From NCBI RefSeq assembly GCF_052324685.1, contig NC_135225.1, positions 3,926,201 through 3,990,200 on the forward strand: a DNA stretch of 64,000 bases, in the 5' to 3' direction. Positions 1-12,800 of this stretch are shown piece after piece; within the stretch, counting starts at the first letter, position 1; the number at the start of each line of letters is the position of its first letter. The position numbers were made by a program, and so were the translations under genes. The stretch comes from Brachyhypopomus gauderio (lineage: Eukaryota > Chordata > Actinopteri > Gymnotiformes > Hypopomidae). The notes beneath the pieces were generated by a model. That model did no database searches. It was given only the letters and a program-made list of their open reading frames with translations, and was not told the DNA's origin.

Positions 1-590
1 GCCGTTCGGTTCCGTTCGGATCCTCGTACGGGACGTTTGCTGCACCGTTTAGTCCACAAATCGTCCCGCAGCTTTGATGTATCGGCCACTGCTGTCTGTG
101 GCCCATAAAGGTTTAAGACCGCCTCTAGCAAACGTTAGCGGGTTAAACCACAGATAAACGCGCCATGATGGCTTGTTAAAATATATATTTTCAAAGATTA
201 TTATTGTTTAATTAAGCTGTTTGCCTTTTTTGGCCTTTCAAACTTATTTTTTAACACGTCTAGCTGCCTGCGTTGCCGGTGCGAGTCCCACCGAGCTGCT
301 TCCTGACGTGACTGTGCATGAAAGATTAAACCATTTAGTCCTGTGGTTAGATAAGATTACGCACTCGCAAAAAAACTACACCGGACGGTAAAGGCTCCGT
401 TTGTGTGTGTTATTGCAATATGTGGTATTTCGGCATGAAAGGTGTCGCGTTGGAACAACAATAAGTGTGATTGTGGCGAGTGAAACCCCCGCTGGTGTGG
501 AGTGGTTCCCCCAGAACCGGTGAGGGAGGGGGGCGATGCGGCGCAGCCCGACGCGGTGCAGCCCAACGCGGTGGCACTAAGGCTCGCTTG
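1..590. other. left flank, no gene recognised
   Basis: This stretch holds no exon that I can recognise on either strand. It is moderately AT-rich to about 260 and more CpG-rich from about 480. In human the gene upstream of BAG5 and divergent from it is COA8 (from memory), so its fish counterpart would be expected to the left on the minus strand. I could not identify any COA8 coding sequence here. Confidence 0.4.
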
Positions 591-649
591 CTTAAAACCC
601 CCCAATATATCCGCGTATTTAATTTATTTACAGCGAGTCTAGGCTGAGA

Positions 650-749
650 TCCGAGTGTCGACGTGTGGTGGCGCCCAGGATAGTCGACATATCTTATGGA
701 AACGGGGTTTATCAGAGATGTGCGCGAACGTCTTCGGCGTGCTGAGAAG
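650..749 (+). other. candidate 5' noncoding exon of BAG5
   Basis: The BAG5 start-codon exon begins with a splice acceptor (AG at 4617-4618), so at least one upstream noncoding exon must exist. A CpG-richer stretch here ends at a plausible donor (GAGAAG then GTGAGAG, boundary 749/750). An ATG at 696 inside it opens a short frame. If joined to the BAG5 exon that frame stops after a few codons, before the BAG5 ATG, so it would act as an upstream ORF. The 5' limit is a guess and no transcript evidence is available. Confidence 0.3.
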
Positions 750-1559
750 GTGAGAGATGTTGGGCGCTCCTCGGGAGGTGGTGAGACATGGCTGATGTTC
801 CTGTCGGAGGAGACACGCTGTGGTCTGGTGCTCTCGCTCCCTCTCTTTCTATCTCTATCTCTCTTTCTCCCTCCTTTATTCGTCTGCGTTTTAACGGGCA
901 CAGGTAGCTTTTCTGTGCCAAACGCGTGTTAAATGCGAGGGGCCGTGTGCTCGGTGTGGGAGGAATAACTGGGCTGTATGTCTGCACTGTGAGATTAGAC
1001 TGCGTTTTTGTTTATAATGAACATACGAACCATTTTTATGTTGAGAAAGATGGTGATTTATATAGTGGAAATGGTGTTTTTTTTGCTTCATTGTTTGCTT
1101 TCTTGTGGTAGACTGAGTATATTTTAATATCTGTGCCATTGACCTAGTCTTCATATCCCTCGTACCTTTAATACATGGACTGTTCCAGATCATCGTTGAT
1201 GTTCCCTCCCCTGCAGGCAGAAACAGTGGGAGACACATCTGGCATCCACAGCATCTTCATTTCAGACAGTTTGTCTTCTATACTCACCAGCTGCTGTTGG
1301 GTCAAATCACCTTGACACATGCAACATCAAGGGAATCTTCTTTCCAACATTCAGCAGTGTGTTTGGGCAGTGATGGCATTTGGCCTACATGGCCCCACCC
1401 TAAAACACAAACCAGAGCTTTGGTTTTGTGTACAGGCTCATTACTGACTTTATAATCGGAGGCCTGTAGCAGTCGCATGCTACAGAAGCAGACGAGCGAG
1501 CTAAGGCAGGTCAGGCAGCCCTGTTCACATTCACCTTTCTCTGCTCTAATGGTGTAAAA

Positions 1560-1653
1560 CAGGGGTAATCAATTAAATCTCTCCGCGGTCCATTTTTGGC
1601 AGATAGCTCAGACCTTAGGTCCGGGTCCGCGGTGGCGAACAAAAGTTGTTGAG

Positions 1654-1694
<41 letters not shown>

Positions 1695-1888
1695 GAACGT
1701 AACACTCAAATGGGTGGTGAACGTAACACTCGTCTGAAAATAAATTCTCCGTTTTAAAATATAGTCTCCCGTTAAAAATTTTTTTGGCATTTGGGTCCGT
1801 ATCCAGTTAATCAGGAATGTGATTGGGTCCGGACAGGACGGCGTTCGGGTCCGGATCCGGACCGCGGTCCGCCATTTGGTGATACCTG
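1560..1888. mobile_element. hAT-type non-autonomous transposon (MITE)
   Basis: The insertion is flanked by a perfect 8-bp direct repeat, GTGTAAAA, at 1552-1559 and 1889-1896, the target-site duplication length expected of hAT elements. The ends are imperfect inverted repeats: the left begins CAGGGGTAATCAA and reaches CCGCGGTCC, and the right is its reverse complement with several mismatches. It is 329 bp, has no transposase ORF, and contains a long poly-G run. It lies upstream of BAG5, probably in its first intron. Confidence 0.8.
1655..1692 (+). repeat. 38-bp poly-G homopolymer
   Basis: An uninterrupted run of 38 G lies inside the hAT MITE at 1560-1888. The length is likely variable and hard to sequence. 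The Pro-rich antisense reading frame it creates is not a gene. Confidence 0.9.
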
Positions 1889-3539
1889 GTGTAAAACATG
1901 CTGTTCCTCCATGACATTGTCTGCCTTCTGTCAGTAAAAGACTGAACATTTTCAGATGATGGCTATATTTGTGCCTGCTCTTGTTCTGGTGGTGGTGGTG
2001 GTGGTGATGATGATGATGATGATGATGTGGAAGCTGTGTACTAAACGCCTGTGAGACTGTGATGTTTTGGCCATGTGGATACAGGCAGGGATGCCAAGTT
2101 AACGTGTATAAAAAAAAAAAAAACCCAGCTAAATCTGTAACTCGCATGGCTAGAGCAAGGTAGCATGCTAGCAGCATCAACGGCATGGGTAAAACTAGCT
2201 CATCTTGTAGAGCACGGTGCTTTCATTCCCAGGAACATGTTTGATTTACAGAGAGAACACAAATGAGTGTAAATGTGAATGTAAGATCTAAATAACTAAA
2301 TCTTGGGAACAAGTTAGGGATTCTGTGGGTGTAAATATGTAGGCCTAGGTGTCCACACAGACCATTATTACCAATGCATATATTTAGCATTGATGTTGCT
2401 TTATTTAAAGACATTTAGAAATATGTTTATAGGTTTAATTTTTGTTAGCTATAGATAATTCAAATGATTGTTTCAAGTTCAGTCATCTCTAGCACTTTGC
2501 TAAGAAACTCTCTTCATCCCATCAGGATACAAAGACACGTTGTCCCTTTAAAAACCAAGAGTATGACCTGTCTGTTGTGACATCACAGACGTGTCTCTGT
2601 GGAATGGCCCTCGGTTGCCAGGATAATACTTTCTGTGGCCTTTGAATCAGGTGTGTGTGTGTGTGTGTGTTTTCCAGCAGTCGATTCTTAAGGCCATTGT
2701 GTTTCTCACTGGGTAGGTTTATCCCCTCTGCAGCTGTAAATATTTATAATCATATGTGCTCAAGATCAGCTTGTGTACCTACAGGCTGCGATATGAACAA
2801 GAAACATATAATATTTGGGCTTGGGCTCCCATTTCAATAAAAGGTTTGTTTTTTGTTTTTTTTTTTTACATTTATTTAATTATGACTGTGTGCAGGTAGG
2901 AAGGTGTTTGCGTTATTCTGCATGCATGAGGTGGTGTGGGTAATTTAAGACAGAGTTAGGATCTTACCCTCAGTTGCAGTCTGAGATGCCGAATGGCTTC
3001 ATTACTTTAACTGACAGTAAACGTTAGCTAGTACGAGACAGTGGATCAAAGTGTGGAATACGGGCGTGGTGCTGGACCTGAGTCACAAGCCCTCTAATTT
3101 TCTTGTTGTGTATCCCAGGATCTAATTAGTAATCCAATCACAACTCTCTCATGTCCGTACTCAAAGGTTGAGTGGGTTCTTCTTGGTGATGCTCATTGAT
3201 TCTGTTTTGGGTGTTTCAGAAGATTTGTTTGCTTTAGTTTTTCTCTGTGTGGGGAGGGCCTAGTGGTACTGAAACAAATGACAAACTGGACTAACTTTGG
3301 TCATCAAAAACCTGGAAGCATGGAAGACAAGTGTAATGCAGTATTGCGAAGAACAAAGTGTGTCCTCATTGAATTCTATAGTTTTATATATCGGTACATA
3401 ATAAAATAATCATCTGGCGATTAGTAGGTTTTAAAAATGACACTAATGCAACCTCAGATTAACAATTACATAGTGTCACCAATAGGAAAAATGCAAAGGT
3501 GACGTGTGGAAAACGAGACTCACTCTTACTGCTTTCATA

Positions 3540-4520
3540 GGCGCTAAGAGTGTAAGCAGCAGCCAGGGGGCGCTGATCGATCTATTGATCATAAGCAGTG
3601 GTGAGTGCCTCTATATAAGCAGAGATTTTGTCAGTTTGCTGGTCTCTAACATTCTGGTGTATGTTAACACATTGCAGAAGAGGAACACCATCAGTAATGG
3701 TCCATTTGCTTGTAGATTCAATTGCTGCCCATCAATATGGGAAGGGTCCATGTCCAGACAATTTTGGAAGATGAGGAAAACATTAAAACAATTGCCAGTC
3801 TTCCCAGGAGTGGACGTCACACACCAAATTCAACCCCAATGCCAGACAAACAAAAACTCAAGGGCTACCTCTCAGACAGGCTTCTGTTAGGCTGTTGAGC
3901 GTTCAGGACAGTACAAATAGACAAAGACTGAACAAGCATGGCTTGTTTGGAAGGGTTGCCAGGAGAAAGCCTCTTCTTTCTAAAAAGGGCACGGCAGCAT
4001 GGCTTAGGTTTACACAGTTGCATCTGAACAAACCACAAGACCCAAATGGAGATGCTTGGCCAGAATTCACAGTGCCACATTTGGCAAAAAACAAACATAG
4101 CACATCAACACAGACACCTCATGCCAACTGTCAAGAAGGTGATTGGGTGGAGGGGTGGAGGGTGACTTGTTTTGCACCCACAGGACCTGGGCACCTTAAA
4201 CTCCCCATGAACTCCTCTGTATACCAAAGTATTCTAGAGTCAGATGTGAAATTGACTGAACAGGGTCATACAGCAGGAAATCTACAACAGAATGGCTGAA
4301 AAAGAAAAGAATCAAGGTGTTGCATAAGGGTGGTTGTTTTGAAGAAACTAGAATATAAAACATGTTTTCAGTTATTTCACCTTTAGGTTAAGTACATGTT
4401 AACTCCACATGTGTTCATTCATAGTTTTAATGCCTTCAGTGAATCTACAATGTAAATAATCATGGAAATAAAGAAAGCGCATTGAATGAGAAGGTGTGTC
4501 CAAACTTAGCCTGTAGTGTA
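3540..4520 (+). mobile_element. degenerate Tc1/mariner-family transposon
   Basis: The segment from about 3600 (CTCTATATAAGCAGAG and onward) to 4520 reads in order like the widespread fish Tc1-like transposon. It contains remnants of the transposase gene on the plus strand (around 3650-4290), with stops, frameshifts and at least two internal deletions. Near 4308 the transposase text stops early and resumes in the element's 3' untranslated part. The right terminus is recognisable near 4490-4520 (GAAGGTGTGTCCAAACTT). The left terminal repeat was not found, so the 5' limit is approximate. The transposase is not intact. It sits just upstream of the BAG5 start-codon exon. The family assignment is recognition from memory. 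Confidence 0.8.
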
Positions 4521-4557
4521 TATGCTGAAAGGCGGTACAAAATGACTGTACTGCTCA

Positions 4558-4560
<3 letters not shown>

Positions 4561-4616
<56 letters not shown>
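4561..4616 (+). repeat. (TC)28 microsatellite used as polypyrimidine tract
   Basis: Twenty-eight TC units run directly into the AG (4617-4618) that precedes the BAG5 start-codon exon. No other pyrimidine tract precedes that acceptor, so the repeat itself appears to be the splicing signal. Confidence 0.85.
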
Positions 4617-4619
<3 letters not shown>

Positions 4620-4655
4620 CTATTTGGGAAGCCTTTTGATGGTGGGAAAAGGACA

Positions 4656-7600
4656 ATGGATCATGGCAGCCAACAGCAGCAGCAGCAGCCTGCAGCCCAG
4701 CAGATGCCCGGGCCGTTCCCCACCTTCTCGGGGCCGTTCCCCACCTTCTCGGGGCCGTTCCCCACCTTCTCGGGGCCGTTCCCGGGGCAGCACCCCACCC
4801 TGGCGCGCCTGGACGAGCTGCAGCGGGAGGGGGCCGTGCTGGGCCAGCAGGTGTGCTCCTTCAGCGGCCTGCAGAGCGACCGGGAGTACAAGCGTCTGGA
4901 GCGCGAGCTGACCCGACTGCTGCTGGAGCTCGATCAGGTTAGGACCGGCCCTGCTGTGACCTCAGAGGTCGCGCACCCGGCAGGTTCATTTAAACGTACT
5001 GGCAACAGGCAGAAGATACCGCGCTGCAGTTAGAACATTAACAGCTTGTTATCTCATATGTAATGTCTGTTAAAATACATTTTTTCCATGGACTTCTTCC
5101 ATGCATTTCCCATAAAGTTATCGTTTTTTTTTTTTTGCTTGGCTATGAGTGTGCAGTTTTTAGGTGTTATGCTTTCTGTGAGTTTGTGTAACGGATGTGG
5201 GTGTGTGTGTGACACGCATGCAGGCTGGCATTGCCATGCAAATGTAATTTCCTATAATATGGAACAGCAGGGCTGCAATGCAGTGTGGGAGGTTCCAATT
5301 AACTGCCCGTTGTTATTTTGCGATTGTCACTCATAATCTAATAAATCCTGCATCAAAAACGTCTGCGTACCTGCACCAGGTCCTTAAGAATGATGAAATG
5401 GCCCCCAGCTGCACAAACGACGTGTGACCTGCATAGCGAAGTCCTATTGGACATCTTTGATTTGTGCGTTCGTCGACCGGACGCCACAGGTTGCCTACAA
5501 AAGCTGCGTTTGCGTGCGTTTCTCCCAGGTGGAGACGGAGGGCCGGGCGGACCTGCAGCAGGCTCGAAAGCGAGCGGCCGGGGAGGTGGAGGGCCTGCTG
5601 CGGTACCTTGAGGGCTACGCCACGCACCCCTCCCGCCTGGCCATAGAGGAGCTGAGCAGGGAGGCGCAGCGCCTCCTGCTGGCCGGGGTGGTGGCTCCCT
5701 TCCGGCAGGGCCAGGCCCAGGACGCCATGGAGAGCGGCGAGGAGCTGGTGGAGGCCGTGCAGGACGTAGCCATGCGGCTGGCCCAGGTGAAGACGGAAGG
5801 CAGCGTGCCGCTCCGGAAGGCCCGGTACCGGGCGCTCACCCGCGTCTGCGCCGTGCAGGAGGTGCTGGAGGGCCGCGTGCGCACGCACACGCTAGCCTTG
5901 CCGCTGTCCGACGACACCCACGAGGCCGTGCAGTGCATCAATCAAGTGATGGTGGAGGTCAGTTTTTGTATTGTTTTAATCCCTAGTACATACAGTCTCG
6001 AGTGGCGCGTAATTAAAGCTGACGAGGTGACGGACTGGTTGATGTTTCGCAGGTGAGCGGTGCCCGCTGTCAGCTGGTGGCTCTTCTGATGGGCCTGAGC
6101 GGGCGTGACAGCTGTGCCCACCTGGCACGCGTCCTCACCGAGCTGCTGGTGGAGCTCGACTCCCTGGACGTGTCCAGCGACGCAGCTGTCAGGAACTACA
6201 GGAAACAGGTGGTGGAGGAGATCAACAGCCTGCTCAAACACATTGACCTGGAGGGAGAGGGGGACGACACCCACAGGTGAGCACACGCAACCTCACGCCT
6301 CCCAGGTAACGGGGTGTCGTGACATGAAACATCAGAAAGCTTATGGAGTTTCCCCTTAAATTGTGCGCTTCTGTAAATATTTCAGAGCCCTCGGTACTCA
6401 CCCCGTCCCCCACGGAAGTGGCCAATAACAGCAGTGCTCATTAGCATAACGAATCTATGCCCAGAAAATAATCTCTTAATCACCATGGATTAGGAGGTTA
6501 CAACACCGCCCAGAAAAACTGTAGTAGGGTGGGTAGAGGGTTGAGGTAATTCACTGTAGTTTGGTGCAGGAAACCCAAAATGATGTAGGGAGTGAAGGTC
6601 ACACCTGTCCACCAACACAATAAAACATTCTGAATGACCAGAATGATTTAACGCAGTCAGCACGTAGCAGCACTGTTGATAAAGCCAGACATGCTGAGAT
6701 CATTAGTACTTTATTTGTGACTTGGTGTGAAGGACACCTTGCAGAGCTCAGATACGTTTATATTAAGCGTTCTTCTTCGGCAGGCTTTCTCCCACACTGG
6801 AACATTTGTGATGTTCCTATTTTAATTAACAACTTGACGAGATCCTGGCACGAAGAGTCAATTGGTCTGAGCACAAGACAGAAAGTGACACTTAAGTATA
6901 CAGTGAAATTCTAGTTTGTATATTAGACAACATGAAGAAATATTTCAGTTCTCAGCAGATTGCCCAACGCTTCAGGGCTTTGCTAGATGATGAAGCAGTA
7001 GCTTCACTAAGGCATCTGAGGTAATGTTCAGAATTGAGTTGTCTTATCTGTGCTTACAATGTACCTTAACTCATTGGATTAGTTTTATTTTTGGATTAGT
7101 GGTTTATAAAAATGTGTTTCCAGCAGCATTGTTTGAACACATAGCAATGGTAGACAGAATGCCTGTCCACAGCTGAAGAGTTGTGATATTGAATCAATTT
7201 AGTGTAAACCATTTAAAACATAACCAATTAATTAGAAATATTTTTCTATATCTTTCTACCATTGAATATAATGTTCTGTCATTTGCCTTCAGGTATGACT
7301 TGGCACAAAACGACTCGATCCGTGAGATCGAGGCAATCCGGGGGCGTGTCTCCGTGCTGCGGGGGGAGGTCCTCCGGCAGGGCGTGGCTGGGCAGGGGGC
7401 GGAACTGCAGGGTCTACTAACCCATCTGGATGAAGTGGACACTGGGCGTAACCCCTGCATCAGGGAGGCCCGTCGGAGGGCTGTGCTTGAGATCCAGGCC
7501 CTCATCACCTACCTAGATCTTCGGGAATCCCTCGGGCACCGGAACCCCGGGCCGGACGAGCACCCGTCTCAAGCAGCCGTGTGGCGCGTCTTGGCCAGCC

Positions 7601-7818
7601 TCTCTGACTTGCAGGCCCAAGTGCTGGGCTTTGACGGTAAGCGAGCTGACAAGAGCTACATGATGCTTGAGGAGTTGCTGACCAAACAACTGCTAGCTCT
7701 GGATGCTGTGGACCCTCAGGGGGACCATGGGACTAAAGCGGCCCGTAAACAGGCGGTCAAGTATGCCCAGAACATCCTCGGCTACCTGGACATGAAGACT
7801 GATGAGTGGGAATACTGA
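4656..7818 (+). CDS. bag5: BAG family molecular chaperone regulator 5
   Basis: Coding exons are 4656-4937, 5529-5957, 6053-6276 and 7293-7818, all with GT-AG boundaries and compatible phases, giving 486 residues. The start is the first ATG after the acceptor at 4618, followed by MDHGSQQ. BAG5 is the only family member built from several BAG domains. Each is a three-helix bundle, and the last binds the Hsp70 nucleotide-binding domain and promotes ADP release. Five repeats can be seen, at about residues 46-125, 128-225, 229-305, 310-385 and 400-480, recognisable by recurring REARRRAVLEIQALITYLD-like helices. The C-terminus YLDMKTDEWEY is typical of the family. The N-terminus is unusual: a Gln run, then three exact copies of a seven-residue GPFPTFS unit. 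From memory the mammalian coding region is a single exon, so four coding exons is notable. The gene runs tail-to-tail toward TRMT61A, as in human. Identification is secure. Confidence 0.93.
4710..4772 (+). repeat. in-frame 21-bp coding minisatellite in BAG5
   Basis: Three identical 21-bp units (4710-4730, 4731-4751, 4752-4772) encode GPFPTFS three times, and a fourth partial unit follows (GPFPG). The copies do not differ even at third positions, so the expansion is recent or homogenised. It lies before the first BAG domain, in a region with no known fold. Confidence 0.9.
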
Positions 7819-9755
7819 GAGCACAAGGAGAACGAGATCAGAACTTTGGAATGATTCACTTTTTGTGCCTAGTTTATGGTATGAAAGGACAAAGGAATGC
7901 AAGGAACCGGGTTTGTAGTTTGTACATAACATCCTTTACCACGGACTCCAGAACACTCCTATATGCACTGCGGTTGCTGCTTTGGATTTTAAATTATATT
8001 TCACAATTACAGGTGTTGCTGAAATCAACATCCCCTCCCCCAGTAGATATGTCTGCAAGTAAACAAACATGTGTGGCATTCAGGTGTTATGACTCTGATT
8101 CCATGATGTGCTTTTGAGCTTTTAGAGGTGTCTACTTGTAGTTTCTCTCCAGCTCGTGCTGTTAGTCAGTGTGATGTGGTGTGGTGCTAAACCCTGTTTT
8201 GCTGCCAAAACTTGCTTCCCACTGGACCACTTGCCTGTGTGGAGATTCTCAGACCAAGGAGCAGGTTTACTTGCAGTTTTTACCCAGTACAGACACCATG
8301 CCAAATTGTAGACATGCCCACGTACTGACTACCATAACCCATGGTGTTAGTGTGGCAATTATTTATCTATGCGGTTTGCAAAAAACAAATATGAGGTAAA
8401 AATGATTTAACTTTTCAGATCTGAAGTAGTAGCCTAGGTTGGGTTCCATCATTGACCATACCTGGGGTCAGTTTTTAGATTTGGATGATAATGGCTAAAG
8501 TCGATGACAGAATGACTGTATTTTCTCATACCTTGTCCCCTATATTCAGTCGTCTTGTTTTTCTTTATTATTTAAGCTCATGTTGGGGGAGGGGGAAAGT
8601 TGTACATAAGCTGAATTCGTAGATTTGTTGTGGGTGAGCTTGGGTAGATATGTTTTTTTTCTTCCCAAAAATGTGTGATGTGGACGTGGAAGAGGCGGTG
8701 CATGAGGTTGAAGAAAAGAGTCGTTAGCTGTTATCTGTGTAGATAGAATATAGTGTGTTTGATTTACCAGGAGGAGGGGGGGGGGGTGTGTACCTGGTGT
8801 CTGCTGGCGTGTTGTGAAGAGATGTTAAGACTGAAGGCTTTTCGTGTTGTTGTTGCTTGTTGTCACTGAAGGAACAAAAGTGTCCCGGCGTCTCCTGGGA
8901 ACAGTGGAGTGAGTTTTATTTTTGGACATGACTGTGATCAAAGTAGACGGATATTCTAGAGCATTCTTTAAAGGTCTTGGAGAGGGTGACGGACTCTTTA
9001 AATAGCACCTAAAAATCTTTTGTCGTGCATAAAAGGTCACCGTTGTCATAGTTACATTAGGGCGTTGCCTCTTACCTGACAGAGTTTCATGTGTTTTGTG
9101 CTGGCCAAGTGTGTGAGTCATGATGCAATTGGATTATGACATTAAGTCTGACTAACCAAAATGACTTTAGCTTCCACTATCCTTGCACAACTGCTGTGCT
9201 CTCTATCTTTCACACCCATCTCTCTCTCACTCTCATTCACTCCACTGCTCCCAGCCCAGTTGAGTGTGATTCCACTCGTGAAACGCAGCAGCAGGACACG
9301 CCCACACGTGTTTGTCGGGCATAAGAATACGAGCAGGAGTCTCTGATTTGGATGCCTAAAACTTATTTGCAAACTCAAAGCTCCCCGTTCTGGGGTAATC
9401 GGCGCATACTTTAGCTGACGGCATGTCAGAAATTTCCATTTAAGATGCTTCTTTAATGCTTCATAACATTCGTTGTACGTATAGTTTACATTCCTGTCTG
9501 CCAAAGCTCTCTGACTGTCCTTCAGTGTTCTTCAGTGAGTGCTGAGGCTTCTAGTGCGATCAATAGACGTAATTGATTAGATCGGAAGCAGTGAGAACCT
9601 GCCACTCGGTACCGGTATCTTCCATATTCCAATTGCTCTTCATTCTCTGCCGGACCCCAAATTGGAGTACACTTTTGGAGCACACCCAAAAAGACCCAGT
9701 AGAGAAGACCTTGATAAGATGGCAATGTTTAAATAAATGTAACATTTACAGATAA
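7819..9755 (+). other. probable BAG5 3' UTR
   Basis: After the BAG5 stop the first canonical AATAAA that I see on the plus strand is at 9732-9737. A 3' UTR of about 1.9 kb is plausible for this gene, whose human form also has a long one (from memory). Further AATAAA hexamers near 10031 and 11567 could serve as alternative ends. No coding sequence was recognised. Confidence 0.4.
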
Positions 9756-9777
9756 GAGTGGGGGAAGCAGTGCATAG

Positions 9778-9818
9778 GTGGACAGGTGAGGTGGACAGGT
9801 GAGGAGGACAGGTGAGGG
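9778..9818 (+). repeat. 13-bp tandem repeat, three copies
   Basis: Three near-identical copies of a unit close to GTGGACAGGTGAG follow one another here, downstream of the putative BAG5 polyadenylation site. Confidence 0.7.
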
Positions 9819-12800
9819 AACGGCTCTGTGGCACAATCACATTCTGGAGATCCAAATTCTGAAATAATGGGTCACCATAGGGTGTGGTCTAAATACTGTG
9901 TCAGGACCTGCACAAAGTGGAGGGCAGAATTAAACGTTTCATAGTTGTGAAATAGGATTATAATGTGTGGATAGCCATCTTCCTTTAAATTCCTTTCAAA
10001 TACTTAGTACTTAGTGTAATACTACAAACAAAATAAAATGTTAAGAAAAAAATGTAATTCACCTAGGCATCATATTTCCAGTGAAATATGGTTTTGTAAA
10101 GAGGCTTTGTAAAGTCTCCCGGACCCACAAGGTGGTCATATTCAAGTGTTCCAGTATTTTCCAGTGCCAACCAGTGTGAAGGTGATTTGAATCTAGCTTG
10201 TCTTGCACTGCTAATGAAGGGCAGATTCCCCAATAAAACCAGTGTTTCCATGGGCTGTGTTACAAGATTTGACCGAGCTCCACCCTCTGGCTCTGCAAGG
10301 AATTTTATCAGGTTTTGTTTCAAACATTTCCATGAACTGTGTCTGTGTGAGTCATGCTGATATCTCCATGGTTACAATCAATACCAGGGAATATGAGTTG
10401 GGTTTGTTTGGATTTTCTGACTAGAAAATTGCATGGTGGTTCAGTACAGTGAGTCAGCATACAGTCTTTGTGATGTGATTGAATCTGGCCAAGAGGGGTT
10501 GCTTTGATTGTCCTTTTAGATTAACTTTCTCATTCCATTTCTACAGTGTTGATCCCATCATGAAACATGCAACATAATAGTAGTGTCTCAGTAGCTTCAG
10601 TACTCTGACACCTTTAAGGGTATAAATATATGGCTTTAAGGGCTTCTAGTCTGAACCACTCACTCCACTTGAATGACTGATAATTCAATTCAAAAGTAGA
10701 AGTTCTAGACTGTTTATTCAGTAAATACACATGCAGTTCTGTAACTTGGTTTACACGTAACATTTATTTTAATGCTTCCATGCTTACGGATTTGTCTTTG
10801 ATCTTGAGATGTTGAACATGACGCCTGCAGCCTTCCCTGTCTGCTTTAGTGCACCAGACATAGTAGTGCACGCTCACGTTCACGCTGGGGTGTGCTACTG
10901 TGTGGGGATGAAGGGTGCCTCTGTCTCATCTGCACCCTCGTGGCTATAACACAGTTACATCCTCGCTAGCTTACGGAAGACCCAGTTTTTGAGAACAGTA
11001 TGATGTAGACTACCCGTTTTTGTACTGGAAATGAATATACGGCATTAGATAACTGATACGGTCAAAGGCAACTGTAGAAATTCCGGTCAATTCATGAATT
11101 TCTTCAGTATGAAGACTTGCAAAGAGGGAACAGTGTTTTGTAATGTAAACAGCACTTTTAAGTATAACATTTTCTGTTTGCTCCAGCCCTTTCTAGTACT
11201 AACCTGAAGTCTGCAGCATATAACATTTAGGAAGGTGTTACACTAGAATGTAATGAAGAATGCCCCATCTTGTGGCATACCAAAGCTGTTTGAGATATCT
11301 CCTTACATCTTTCCAAAGGGCAACTTGGTCATACGCTTGGGTAAGTGGGAAGAGCTGCTCTTGCTGATTTTATCTGAGACCAACTGGTTTTGTTTGTTCG
11401 GTCTTTCTGTGATGTTTACAGAATGGCTTTCTCTGTTGTGATATGATTGAGATATTGCTGATCGCGCAATGCTTACATTGTGTGCTGTCTGTACAAAAAA
11501 AAATCCCTCGTTTTAATTAGTGTGAGTGTGCTGGTTCATTTTATTGATTGCATTTTATTTCTCGCTAAATAAAAGGTCTTTCATAATAGCAGTCCTGTGC
11601 ACGGCCAAGTGAGTGATTGTGCCTGAACTGTTTCAACCTGTTTCTATGGTAACATTCCCCCGTGCACGAGCAGGTGAAGTGTGAAATGAAGCCAGCTGTT
11701 TTAGATACAATAAAATAAAAGAATAGAGAAGCTTTTCTTCGTGCCGTGTTTCTTCGACAGCGAAATGTGTGTTTTTTCCGCACTACTGTAGCTTCCTGTG
11801 GCTGTTTGTCTGCAGGCAAGACAAACGATGCAGCGCGAGCACGAGCGCTTACATGGCGACGCTGTGTTCATGCGCCTCCATGAGATTTTGTAACATGACT
11901 TCTAAAATAATTCATTTATTATTCACGTCTCGCACAAGCCCCTGACAGGACGCGAATGCAGAATGCTGCCCTTTAAAATCCTTCCTAGACACTCTGACTT
12001 TCCATATTTACATGTCTTGGTGTTGCCAAAAGACTCCAGTCCTAATCTCACTGTGTCTCTCTACCACCTTTTAAGGACAATGCAACAAGTTGGAAAAAGG
12101 AAACCTCATATCTAAACACACACGCTCACTCTGGGAAACATGTCCTCTGTTTACACACACGCATACACAATTGTGGGTCAAAAGGGGAGAGTTACCACTC
12201 CCTTGATAAAACACCCCCCTTTCACTACTGCTATCTGGGGAGGACGATGTAGGAAATACACACAGTGTTGTGAACTGTCTACAAACATCCTCAACAGATT
12301 AGATATTACTAGAACAGATTAAAATAGGGACTTAATTAGTATGGACCAGTGCATAGACCATCCCTCAATGCAGAAACATATTAATCTTCATTGCCTTGCA
12401 AAAAAATATCTAAACAAAATACACCAAGGAGGAAAATATTAACCTTTTTTTGGATTGGATCCATCATGGCCAGCAGATGGCACTAAATATCTACGAACGT
12501 TTGGCACCCTCAACTATACTGTCAAGGTTTAAGAGGTAGTTGTCGAACTGAGTTCAGTTAAATAATAAATTCTGGGCTATAGGGACCATATATGCAAATA
12601 ACTTTATAATTGGTTCAGTGAGGGAAAGAGGATTCGAAACAGACTAGAAATTCATTAAATAAAATTTGCCATGTCTTAAGTTAGAAAGCCATGTTATCCG
12701 CTTGGGCCCCTATGAAATGCTTAACTAATGGAGAGTTAGGTATATATTAACCTAATATATTAAAATAGTAGCTATCAAATCTAAAAGTAAACGGAGTAGA

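Noticed and set aside
410..901. 163-codon minus-strand frame near the left edge, considered as a COA8 first exon
   Set aside because: The translation is Arg/Ser-rich with no resemblance to COA8 or any family I know, and no donor is placed sensibly.
1608..2186. 192-codon minus-strand frame with poly-His and poly-Pro
   Set aside because: The runs come from a GGT/GAT repeat and the 38-G homopolymer inside a MITE; no splice or homology support.
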